The translations under genes were made by a program, and so were the position numbers. From the NCBI GenBank assembly GCA_002469525.1, contig DKME01000114.1:1-6970 (forward strand): a DNA stretch of 6,970 bases, read 5' to 3'. This document shows, in pieces, positions 1 through 6,059 of this stretch. The notes beneath the pieces are model-generated. The model did no database searches, was not told the origin of the DNA, and was given only the letters and a program-made list of their open reading frames with translations. Every line of letters starts with the position of its first letter. The stretch's first letter is position 1. The DNA is from Actinobacteria bacterium UBA7422 (GTDB lineage Bacteria > Actinomycetota > Actinomycetes > S36-B12).

Positions 1-759
1 ACAACAGAGCAGGGTGAATCATTTACGGCCAAGAAAGCAGTACTTGCTTCTGTCACTCCACACGCCCTCTATGAGCAACTGCTGCCCACTTCCGTCGTTG
101 GTGAATCTTCCAAAAAATCCGCCGAGCAATTCCGATTTGGTCGTTCTGCGATCCAGATTCACATTGCACTCTCAGAACCACCGGCATGGGTGGATTCACG
201 GGTGGAATCAGCTGCACTCGTGCATGTGCTTGACGGTATGGATTCACTCTCTGAAAGCGTTAATGCCGCTAATCGTGGTTTCTTACCCCGTCGTCCCACA
301 ATCGTGGTCGGTCAGCCCGCAACCGTTGACCCGACACGCGTCCCGCAGGGAAAGGGTTTGCTGTGGATTCAACTCCAAGAGAACCCGCGTGAAATTCGTG
401 GTGACCTCGCGGGTGAAATCAGCTACACGGGTCCGTGGAATGAGGAAGTGTTGGCGGCCTACGCAGAGCGGGTGATAACCCAACTCGAGCCACATATTTC
501 CAATATTAGGTCGGCTGTAATTGGTCAACGTGTAATTGGCCCGGTCGAACTGGAAGAAATGAATTGCAATTTAGTGGGTGGTGACCCGTATGCCGGTGAC
601 TGCCGGGTTGATCAGTACGCACTGTGGCGGCCGTCGGCAGATGCAACCGGTCACGACACGGGAGTCAAGAATCTGTGGCAGATAGGTGCCTCAACCCACC
701 CAGGTCCAGGACTTGGTGGCGGATCCGGGTTTCTCGTGGCCCAGCGATTAGCGGGCTAA
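1..759 (+). CDS. Phytoene-dehydrogenase-like FAD-dependent oxidoreductase, 3' part
   Basis: Reading frame 1 is open from the first base to a TAA at 757-759, giving 252 residues without a start, so the gene begins left of the window. The C-terminal segment, residues about 224-252, contains NLWQIGAST followed by HPGPGLGGGSGF and VAQRLAG. This is the hallmark end of the CrtI/COG1233 group of NAD(P)/FAD-dependent oxidoreductases, where it closes the FAD site. The N-terminal dinucleotide-binding motif would lie outside the window; full-length relatives are about 500 residues. Members of this group desaturate or isomerise carotenoids, but many (PYROXD2-like) have unknown substrates, and no carotenoid gene is visible here, so no substrate is assigned. 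It is the only rightward gene and converges with the cyclase gene, so it is probably not part of the leftward operon. Family confidence is high; function is unknown. Confidence 0.85.
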   Translation, partial: TTEQGESFTAKKAVLASVTPHALYEQLLPTSVVGESSKKSAEQFRFGRSAIQIHIALSEPPAWVDSRVESAALVHVLDGMDSLSESVNAANRGFLPRRPTIVVGQPATVDPTRVPQGKGLLWIQLQENPREIRGDLAGEISYTGPWNEEVLAAYAERVITQLEPHISNIRSAVIGQRVIGPVELEEMNCNLVGGDPYAGDCRVDQYALWRPSADATGHDTGVKNLWQIGASTHPGPGLGGGSGFLVAQRLAG

Positions 760-790
760 CAGGCTCGCCAGCCAACTGAGCCACGAGAAA
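730..790. terminator. Long inverted repeat at the convergent gene ends, candidate bidirectional terminator
   Basis: TTTCTCGTGGC at 730-740 is matched by its exact reverse complement at 780-790. After one non-Watson-Crick position (741/779) the stem continues for three more pairs (742-744 with 776-778). In a leftward transcript that position is a U-G wobble, making a 15-pair stem; in a rightward transcript it is a C-A mismatch. The 31-base loop contains two small nested hairpins (748-751/756-759 and 762-765/770-773). The left arm is inside the last codons of the rightward gene. There is no clear U-run on either side, so it is not a standard intrinsic terminator. It could instead stabilise mRNA 3' ends or block convergent readthrough. 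Confidence 0.4.
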
Positions 791-800
791 TGCCATTTGT

Positions 801-1568
801 TTACATCAATGCCAGTACTCGGCAGGGGCTTCCTGAACCTTTAACAATGGGTAGTGGAGCGACAATGACTACGGCGCCCTGTGTTGGGAGCTTGTCGAGA
901 TTGCGCAATTGAGTGACACCGTATTTGTTTGCGCCCATCAACATTGTGTGACAGGGGAATGGTGGCTCAAACTGCATTGCGCCACCAGCATCTGTACCCA
1001 CAGTTTCAACACCCATGCCCAAAATTTCCGTTTCTTCGGACAAGTATTGAGCGGCCGCAGGGGTTAAACCTGGGGTGTGGGGTCCATTTTCATCCGCATT
1101 AGCAAATGCCGCGGGATCGTCCCCGAACTTGGACCAGCCGGTGCGGTACAAGAACCAAGCACCTTTGGGAATTTTGCCATTTTCTTCTTCCCAAGCTTTA
1201 ATGTCTGCGACGTCAAGGCAATAGTCTGGATTTGCGGCAACTTCTGCCACCTTGTCAATTACTACAGCAGGGCCAATCAGTCTTTGGACTGGAATTTGGC
1301 TGACGTCGTCAAGGCCGCGGCCGGAAATCCAATGGTTGGGGGCATCAAGGTGAGTGCCGGTGTGCTCGCCGGAATGGAAGTTATTCCAGTACCAGTACGG
1401 CCCACGTTCGTCATACGCACTGATTTCCTCGAGTGCGAACTTTGCCGTTTGACCGAATTCTTCGGGCAGTGCGAGAATCGGCGTTTCTGAGTGCAGTGGT
1501 GATGTCAGATCGAGGACCGTGATTGATCCGTCCACAATGGATGCTGCGAGAGCATTTAAATCGCTCAT
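801..1568 (-). CDS. Cyclase-family metal hydrolase (PF04199), isatin-hydrolase-like
   Basis: This is a 255-residue cytosolic protein with no signal peptide or membrane segment. Residues 69-80 read HTGTHLDAPNHW, the HxGTHxD metal-binding signature of the PF04199 cyclase/kynurenine formamidase/isatin hydrolase family; His69, His73 and Asp75 are the expected metal ligands and His79 is also conserved. VETVGTDAG (188-195), His207 and the C-terminal GSGSP (244-248) are typical of the longer 250-260-residue subgroup that includes isatin hydrolase; kynurenine formamidase KynB is nearer 210. Known members hydrolyse an amide: isatin to isatinate, or N-formylkynurenine to kynurenine. The ATG at 1566-1568 follows AAGGGA (1575-1580) at 6 bases. 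It is the last gene of the leftward set, 66 bases after the hydroxylase/reductase fusion. An isatin-like cyclic amide would suit a neighbour acting on aminobenzoyl-CoA, but that link is inference. Family is confident, substrate is not. Confidence 0.88.
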   Translation of the reverse strand: MSDLNALAASIVDGSITVLDLTSPLHSETPILALPEEFGQTAKFALEEISAYDERGPYWYWNNFHSGEHTGTHLDAPNHWISGRGLDDVSQIPVQRLIGPAVVIDKVAEVAANPDYCLDVADIKAWEEENGKIPKGAWFLYRTGWSKFGDDPAAFANADENGPHTPGLTPAAAQYLSEETEILGMGVETVGTDAGGAMQFEPPFPCHTMLMGANKYGVTQLRNLDKLPTQGAVVIVAPLPIVKGSGSPCRVLALM

Positions 1569-1596
1569 ATAATTTCCCTTCGACTCGCTTTGGGTG

Positions 1597-1632
1597 ATTG
1601 TGACAATTATTCAGTTGTGGTTCTGCTGTTAA
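1597..1632 (-). promoter_or_regulatory. Candidate promoter and palindromic operator before the cyclase gene
   Basis: The 66-base gap upstream of the cyclase gene holds, on the minus strand, TTAACA (1627-1632, 5 of 6 to the -35 consensus), a 15-base spacer and AATAAT (1606-1611, 5 of 6 to the -10 consensus). The short spacer weakens the call. A perfect 5+1+5 palindrome, ATTGTGACAAT, lies at 1597-1607 and would touch the -10 element, as a repressor site might. If real, the cyclase can be expressed separately from the genes before it. No hairpin-plus-U-run separates it from the fusion gene, so readthrough is also likely. Confidence 0.27.
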
Positions 1633-1634
1633 CC

Positions 1635-3986
1635 TTAAACCCGCCAACGCGATGGCCGGGTGACAACGCCCTCTTGTGGAACTAGTTCAAGCCGAGGCTT
1701 CGGGTCTTCATTTCTTCCAGCCGGTGGGCGCGATTTGCCCGGGGCGTAGGGAAGGGGCCAATACATGTCAACGCCCTGCTCCGCAGCCGCGTGTGCGGTC
1801 CACGAGGGGTCATACAGGTGTGGTCGCCCGATTGCACACAGATCAGCGCGACCCGCTGCAATGATGGTATTTACGTCATCCCAGCTGCTGATTGCGCCCA
1901 CAGCAATTGTTGCAACTCCAACTTGATTTCGGATTCGATCAGAATGTGGCGTTTGGTAACTACGCCCGTATGCCGGTCTCTCGGAGGACGTCGTCTCACC
2001 CGTTGACACGTCAATAATGTCAACCCCGTGGTCCTTGAAAGCTTGCGCAATAGCAACCGCGTCAGCATCGGTGAGACCTTCCGGTACCCAATCGGTTGCC
2101 GAAATACGAACGCTGATTGGACGCCCGACCGGCCACACTTCACGGATAGCGTCAAAGACTTCAAGTGGGAAAGCCAGTCGGTTTTCAACTGATCCACCAA
2201 ATGAATCCGTACGCTTATTCGTTACCGGAGAAAGGAAACTTGCTAGAAGGGTGCCGTGCGAAGCTTGAATTTCTAGCAAATCAAAACCGGCTTCAGCTGC
2301 TCGGACGGTTGCAGCAGTGAATTCACCGATCACGGTTTCCATGTCAGCACGAGTCATTTCGCGCGGGACTTGGCTTGCGGGACTAAATGCAACAGCTGAC
2401 GCCCCGATCAGTTCCCAGCCACCAGTTTCCAGTGGTTCGTCACGACCTTCCCACATGAGTTTTGTTGACGCCTTGGGACCAGCATGACCAATCTGCATCC
2501 CAATTTTGGATTCCGTCGTGTGGACGAAATTAACGATCTTGGTCCAGGCATTGCGCTGTTCGTCATTCCAGATTCCCGTACAGCCTGGTGTTGACCGACC
2601 ATCAGCGCAGATTGCCGCCATCTCAGTAAGGATTAACCCTGCACCCCCCAATGCACGAGCACCAAGGTGCACAGAATGGAATTCATTGGGCAAGCCGTCG
2701 CTCGCACTGTAGGTCAACATGGGTGCCACAACAACGCGATTGGGGAGCACCAGATCGCGCATGACAAATGGTAGGAACATAGGAGGACGGGAGCTAGTCC
2801 CAGCAGCAACGCGACCCGCTGCAATTTCACTCTCAAGAAGCCACGCGTCCACCGAAGCGATGAACTTCGGGTCACGCTCCATTAAGTTGTCATAGGTAAT
2901 ACGACGACTGCGTGTCATGAGGTTGAAGGCAAATTGAATTGGATCCTGATCGGTGTAGTGACCAATCTCTTCAAACCACTCCAAACTAGCCTGGGCCGAT
3001 CGTTGGGTGCTCTTAATTACAGGCAACCGCTCTTTATTGAAAGCTGTGAGTGCACTTCCAAGATCTGGTTCTTCACCGATACATGCGGCCAAACTCAGTG
3101 CGTCTTCCATCGCCAACTTAGTACCGGAGCCGATGCTGAAATGTGCCGTGTGGGCCGAGTCACCAAGTAGGACCAGATTTTCGTACACCAGTGACTTGTT
3201 GCGAATCGTGCGAAATGCAATCCACTTGCTGTTGTTGGCTATTAGGTCGTGACCCTCGAGGACATCGGCAAAAATTTCACGAAGTCTCGTGATGCTCTCC
3301 TCGTCACTTTCTCCCGGCGGAAGTGAGTTCGGATCAACTGCATCAAATCCGCCGGCACGCCACACATCTTCGTGCATCTCGACAATAAATGTGCTCTTGT
3401 GTGCATCCATTGGGTACGCATGAACCTGAATCACACCATGGGGAGTGTCGCGCACAATGAATTCGAATGCTTCGAAAACCTTGTCCGTTCCCAACCACAT
3501 GTACTTGCATTCGCGCGGATCGCTCGTGGTGCCAAAATGGTCCGCAAATTTTTCCCGAACTGGGCTATTAATCCCGTCACAGGCTATAACTAGGTCGAAT
3601 TCCTGCATAAGCTCTTCAACCGGTGGGGCTTCGGTCTGGAAGTGAACGGGTACGCCGTGTGCAAGTGCACGGCGCTGGAGAACATTGAGCAACTCCTTGC
3701 GACTCATTGCCGCAAAACCATTTCCACCCACCGCAATCGTTGTGCCGTTGAGGTCTACGTCAACGTCATCCCAATAGGCAAAAGACCCACCCATGTCATT
3801 AAACACTGATCGGTCTGAAGCCTTGATTCCGCTGAGGGTTTGGTCGCTGAAAACAACGCCAAAGCCGAAAGTGTCGTCTGGTGCATTGCGTTCCCACACC
3901 GTGATGTCGGCATCCGCGTTCAGTTGCTTGATCAAGCTAGAGAAGTACAGGCCTGCAGGCCCTCCACCAATGACAGCGATGCGCAT
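1635..3986 (-). CDS. Fusion of CoA-ester FAD hydroxylase and old-yellow-enzyme reductase (salicylyl-CoA 5-hydroxylase / 2-aminobenzoyl-CoA monooxygenase-reductase type)
   Basis: This 783-residue two-domain flavoenzyme has the architecture and length of 2-aminobenzoyl-CoA monooxygenase/reductase and of proteins annotated as bifunctional salicylyl-CoA 5-hydroxylase/oxidoreductase. Residues 1-400 are a group A FAD monooxygenase: GGGPAG at 7-12, the DG motif around Asp137-Gly138, and GDSAHTAHFSIGSGT from Gly275. From about 404 to the end is an OYE/PF00724 TIM barrel with QIGHAG (498-503), a conserved Arg627 and IGRP near the C terminus for FMN. The OYE part is odd: the family Cys is Leu424, the first His of the HxxHGY motif is Gln574, His577 is kept, and the Tyr is Thr579. 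Reduction and hydroxylation of an aromatic CoA thioester is the expected activity, but these changes leave the reductase half uncertain. The start is the ATG at 3984-3986, because GGAGG (3992-3996) sits five bases upstream; a TTG four codons earlier overlaps that site. No CoA ligase is nearby. Confidence 0.9.
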   Translation of the reverse strand: MRIAVIGGGPAGLYFSSLIKQLNADADITVWERNAPDDTFGFGVVFSDQTLSGIKASDRSVFNDMGGSFAYWDDVDVDLNGTTIAVGGNGFAAMSRKELLNVLQRRALAHGVPVHFQTEAPPVEELMQEFDLVIACDGINSPVREKFADHFGTTSDPRECKYMWLGTDKVFEAFEFIVRDTPHGVIQVHAYPMDAHKSTFIVEMHEDVWRAGGFDAVDPNSLPPGESDEESITRLREIFADVLEGHDLIANNSKWIAFRTIRNKSLVYENLVLLGDSAHTAHFSIGSGTKLAMEDALSLAACIGEEPDLGSALTAFNKERLPVIKSTQRSAQASLEWFEEIGHYTDQDPIQFAFNLMTRSRRITYDNLMERDPKFIASVDAWLLESEIAAGRVAAGTSSRPPMFLPFVMRDLVLPNRVVVAPMLTYSASDGLPNEFHSVHLGARALGGAGLILTEMAAICADGRSTPGCTGIWNDEQRNAWTKIVNFVHTTESKIGMQIGHAGPKASTKLMWEGRDEPLETGGWELIGASAVAFSPASQVPREMTRADMETVIGEFTAATVRAAEAGFDLLEIQASHGTLLASFLSPVTNKRTDSFGGSVENRLAFPLEVFDAIREVWPVGRPISVRISATDWVPEGLTDADAVAIAQAFKDHGVDIIDVSTGETTSSERPAYGRSYQTPHSDRIRNQVGVATIAVGAISSWDDVNTIIAAGRADLCAIGRPHLYDPSWTAHAAAEQGVDMYWPLPYAPGKSRPPAGRNEDPKPRLELVPQEGVVTRPSRWRV

Positions 3987-3991
3987 TTTTT

Positions 3992-3996
3992 CCTCC
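3992..3996 (-). promoter_or_regulatory. Ribosome binding site that sets the fusion gene start
   Basis: GGAGG on the minus strand lies 5 bases before the ATG at 3984-3986. An in-frame TTG at 3996-3998 would put this site inside the coding sequence, so the ATG is the better start and the protein begins MRIAVIGGG. Confidence 0.8.
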
Positions 3997-4044
3997 AAGG
4001 AAACCTATTCGGCCCGCACTTCTTATAGCGCTATTTTGACTATC

Positions 4045-4076
4045 GCAAATATTACGGAATAAATCGTATTTTGCAA
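4045..4076 (-). promoter_or_regulatory. Candidate promoter overlapped by an inverted repeat, before the fusion gene
   Basis: In the AT-rich 109-base gap between the flavin reductase stop and the fusion gene, the minus strand shows TTGCAA (4071-4076), 16 bases, then TAATAT (4049-4054); each matches 4 of 6 consensus bases. The same stretch forms an imperfect inverted repeat: GCAAATATTACG at 4045-4056 faces CGTATTTTGC at 4065-4074 around an 8-base AT-rich centre. Overlap of a dyad with a promoter is the usual layout of a repressor operator. A separate perfect 10-base palindrome, ATAGCGCTAT, lies downstream at 4025-4034. No regulator gene is in the window. Confidence 0.35.
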
Positions 4077-4095
4077 CCTAAATAACCGAATCGAG

Positions 4096-4722
4096 TCAAT
4101 TTCCTGTGCTCGTTGGGGTGTTCGAGCGATATGCCGCTAGGGGGACTCGCGCTAATTCAGTGACCGGCCCGTTGTGGCCCCATTCATTGCCACCTAACCG
4201 CGATACAAGGTCGAGTTTGAGATTATCAACCCGATCGTGAACTAAGACCCCTTCTGCAATTGCAATTAATTGAACTTCACCAAGAACAACGACCCCATTG
4301 CCTACAGTCATAATGTCGACAAGGGTGCATTCCAATGCATAGGGCGAATCACGAACCCGCGGGGCAGCAACCGTTGAACTCTGTTCCCGGATTAAACCCA
4401 GCTCGTCAAACTCACTGGCCTCTGGAGGGAATTCGACACCGGTCAAGTTGACCTCTTCGATCAGGCTCGCCGGTGTGCCACAGACAACAAATTCACCGCT
4501 GGCTCGGATATTGCGAGTTGTGTCTTTCTCACCCATTGAACTGATCATGACGATCGGTGGGGATGTACTCACGATTTGGAAAAAAGAGTGCGGTGCCAGA
4601 TTGTCAACACCTTGTGGACTTCGGGAACTCACCCAGGCAATAGGGCGGGGGACCACCAAAGCTCCAAGAATCGGATACACATTTCCCACTTCACTGGGAT
4701 TAAATTCTCGTCGTTGTGTCAT
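4096..4722 (-). CDS. Flavin reductase family protein (PF01613), likely reductase of a two-component monooxygenase
   Basis: This 208-residue soluble protein matches the flavin-reductase-like FMN-binding split-barrel family (COG1853). Visible family features are the N-terminal VVPRPIAWVSS (about 23-33), NLAPHSFFQIVSTSPPIVMI (41-60), the TTRNI segment (68-72) and RLGGNEW (175-181). Such proteins use NAD(P)H to reduce free FMN or FAD and hand it to a partner oxygenase. The gene follows the LLM monooxygenase gene in the same direction after 56 bases, so that enzyme is the obvious partner; this is inferred from position. A terminator-like hairpin lies in that gap. The start is taken as the ATG at 4720-4722, with AGGG (4731-4734) 8 bases upstream; a GTG two codons earlier (4726-4728) is possible but too close to that site. 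Family call is firm; flavin and partner specificity cannot be read from sequence. Confidence 0.88.
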   Translation of the reverse strand: MTQRREFNPSEVGNVYPILGALVVPRPIAWVSSRSPQGVDNLAPHSFFQIVSTSPPIVMISSMGEKDTTRNIRASGEFVVCGTPASLIEEVNLTGVEFPPEASEFDELGLIREQSSTVAAPRVRDSPYALECTLVDIMTVGNGVVVLGEVQLIAIAEGVLVHDRVDNLKLDLVSRLGGNEWGHNGPVTELARVPLAAYRSNTPTSTGN

Positions 4723-4750
4723 GTCCACCGCCCTATAAAACCACTGCCTG

Positions 4751-4775
4751 AAAAAACCGCAGCGCTTGCCGCCGG
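4751..4775 (-). terminator. Terminator-like hairpin with U-run between monooxygenase and flavin reductase
   Basis: Read leftward, CCGGCGGC, loop AAGC and GCTGCGG form a GC-rich stem of about 7 pairs (one G-U, one bulged G) at 4757-4775, followed at once by GG and six T at 4751-4756. It begins only 3 bases after the monooxygenase stop codon. This has the form of a weak to moderate intrinsic terminator. Because the next gene is its likely partner, partial termination that lowers reductase expression is more plausible than a full operon end. Confidence 0.55.
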
Positions 4776-4778
4776 GAA

Positions 4779-5879
4779 TTAACGGGGCAAACGCACACCC
4801 TTAGCCTCGAGTCGAGGCAATACTTCTTGTGCGAAGTAGGGAAGTTCGTCTGCATAGTTCAAAAATGCCAGGGTCATGCCACCGAACCCAGCCTTGGCGA
4901 AACGCTCAATTTCGTCAGCGACGTCATCCGGTGAGCCAATAATCGGGCATGTGCCGTGGCCTGCAGCAAATCGTCCGCGGAACATGTCCAGCATTTCTGG
5001 CGTGAAGGATTGGGCGTGCATGCCCTGTAGGCGCATAAGGTTATCCACCGCATCCCAGTCAGCATTCTCATTCGCGTAGTAGTCCAAATACTCTTCCGCC
5101 TCTTTACGCGTGGGTCGCACAACGCAGTGGCCTAATGTGAAGAAGCCCATTTGGCGCTTAAACGTATCTTGAGCAATCTTGGTGAAGGACTGCACAATTT
5201 CTGCGCCGTCTTCAGGGCCTCCGACAATGGTCAGCCCAAAATTAGCGTTACGTGCCGCATATTCGCGACCCTGAACGGAGGATCCCGCGTTAAGAATTGG
5301 CAGTGGGCCGTCAAATGGCTTTGGCATGCTTTCCACATGCTGCAGTTTGAAGAAGCGCCCATCCCAATCAAATTTCCCTGTGGTGGTCCAAATCTTTAGC
5401 AGCACGTCAAGCCACTCCTGTGCCAGGGCATAGCGGTCATCATGTGATTGTGGGAGGTCCATGCCGAAAGTTTCATATTCGGGTTGGTTCCAACCAGCAA
5501 CTACGTTGATACCAGCACGGCCCTTTGAGATCTGGTCAACCGTCGCCATTTGCTTGGCAACAACGATCGGGTGATTAAAGGCAGTGTGAATCGTTGAGAA
5601 AACAAAAATACGCTTGGTGTTGGCTAGCAGGCCCGCAGCCCAAGTAATTGGATCAAGGACACCTTCGTGGAAATTCGTCTCGCCGCCATAGCCGATCCAA
5701 CGAGCAATGGGCAGTAAGAAATCGATACCAACTTCATCGGCAATCTGCGCCATGCGCAGGTTGTCATCCCAGTTACCGGTCCAACGTTCTGGGACTTTTG
5801 TTACCGCGAGTCCAGAGGAGCAGTTCGGGGAAAAGAGCCCGAGTTTAAAATCTTTGCCATCAACAATTGACTTAGTCAT
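4779..5879 (-). CDS. LLM-class FMN-dependent monooxygenase (bacterial luciferase-like, PF00296), RutA/SfnG-like subgroup
   Basis: This 366-residue soluble protein is of usual length for luciferase-like FMNH2-dependent monooxygenases. Features from the chosen start: FKLGLFSPN (11-19), WIGYGGETNFHEG (61-73), DQISKGRAGINVVAGWNQPEY (115-135, FMN-site region with the family GWN), and NAGSSVQGREYAA (197-209), where Ser and Gly bind the flavin phosphate in relatives. The N-terminal pattern and GWNQPEY recall pyrimidine monooxygenase RutA and dimethylsulfone monooxygenase SfnG; RutA opens the uracil ring. The substrate here is unknown. FMNH2 probably comes from the flavin reductase encoded next. The ATG at 5877-5879 is chosen because AGGAGG (5884-5889) sits 4 bases upstream; an in-frame TTG at 5907-5909 lies ahead of that site. 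A 151-base gap to the isomerase gene, with repeated motifs, suggests its own control. Family is firm; reaction is inference. Confidence 0.88.
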   Translation of the reverse strand: MTKSIVDGKDFKLGLFSPNCSSGLAVTKVPERWTGNWDDNLRMAQIADEVGIDFLLPIARWIGYGGETNFHEGVLDPITWAAGLLANTKRIFVFSTIHTAFNHPIVVAKQMATVDQISKGRAGINVVAGWNQPEYETFGMDLPQSHDDRYALAQEWLDVLLKIWTTTGKFDWDGRFFKLQHVESMPKPFDGPLPILNAGSSVQGREYAARNANFGLTIVGGPEDGAEIVQSFTKIAQDTFKRQMGFFTLGHCVVRPTRKEAEEYLDYYANENADWDAVDNLMRLQGMHAQSFTPEMLDMFRGRFAAGHGTCPIIGSPDDVADEIERFAKAGFGGMTLAFLNYADELPYFAQEVLPRLEAKGVRLPR

Positions 5880-5883
5880 TTCG

Positions 5884-5889
5884 CCTCCT
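5884..5889 (-). promoter_or_regulatory. Ribosome binding site that sets the LLM monooxygenase start
   Basis: A perfect AGGAGG on the minus strand is 4 bases from the ATG at 5877-5879. It argues against the upstream in-frame TTG at 5907-5909, which would add ten residues that are unlike the family. Confidence 0.85.
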
Positions 5890-5903
5890 GTGGTGCGTTC
5901 GAG

Positions 5904-5961
5904 CACCAATTAGTGAATACCGATTGGTTGATACCACCATTAGTCTGCAGCGAAAACCGAT
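5904..5961. repeat. Paired direct-repeat motifs upstream of the LLM monooxygenase, candidate operator sites
   Basis: On the plus strand, CACCAATTAG (5904-5913) followed by GAATACCGAT (5915-5924) recurs as CACCATTAG (5935-5943) followed by GAAAACCGAT (5952-5961). Within it are short dyads: ACCAAT/ATTGGT (5905-5910 and 5923-5928) and TGGT/ACCA (5925-5928 and 5933-5936). The set lies 25-82 bases before the monooxygenase start, where a regulator would bind. No convincing -35/-10 pair was found in the gap, so this rests on repetition and position only. Confidence 0.33.
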
Positions 5962-6017
5962 ACCGGTCTATCCAATTTACGCGGTATTTTGTCCAGATAA
6001 GTCACCAAACAACCACT

Positions 6018-6059
6018 TAATAGCTACGACCTAATAGCTACCATTTAATAGCTCGCCTG
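6018..6059. repeat. Three-copy 14-base tandem repeat at the 3' end of the isomerase gene
   Basis: TAATAGCT starts at 6018, 6032 and 6046, exactly 14 bases apart; the first two copies share TAATAGCTAC. Units are TAATAGCTACGACC, TAATAGCTACCATT and TAATAGCTCGCCTG. The array spans the isomerase stop codon (TAG, 6031-6033). Since 14 is not a multiple of 3, loss or gain of a unit would change the C-terminal residues and stop position. Confidence 0.7.

Noticed and set aside
14..475. Rightward open frame of about 150 codons overlapping the phytoene-dehydrogenase-like gene
   Set aside because: Its translation shows no family motif, while frame 1 carries the clear C-terminal FAD oxidoreductase signature across the same bases.
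1077..1490. Rightward open frame of 137 codons antisense to the cyclase gene
   Set aside because: It has no recognisable motif and lies opposite a well-supported gene with an intact metal-binding signature and a ribosome binding site.
4096..5879. A complete rut-type pyrimidine degradation operon
   Set aside because: Only RutA-like and reductase-like genes are present; no isochorismatase-like RutB, RutC, RutD or transporter is seen, and the flanking genes are aromatic-catabolism types.
5880..5909. TTG start at 5907-5909 for the LLM monooxygenase
   Set aside because: The perfect AGGAGG at 5884-5889 would fall inside the coding region; it is correctly placed for the ATG at 5877-5879.
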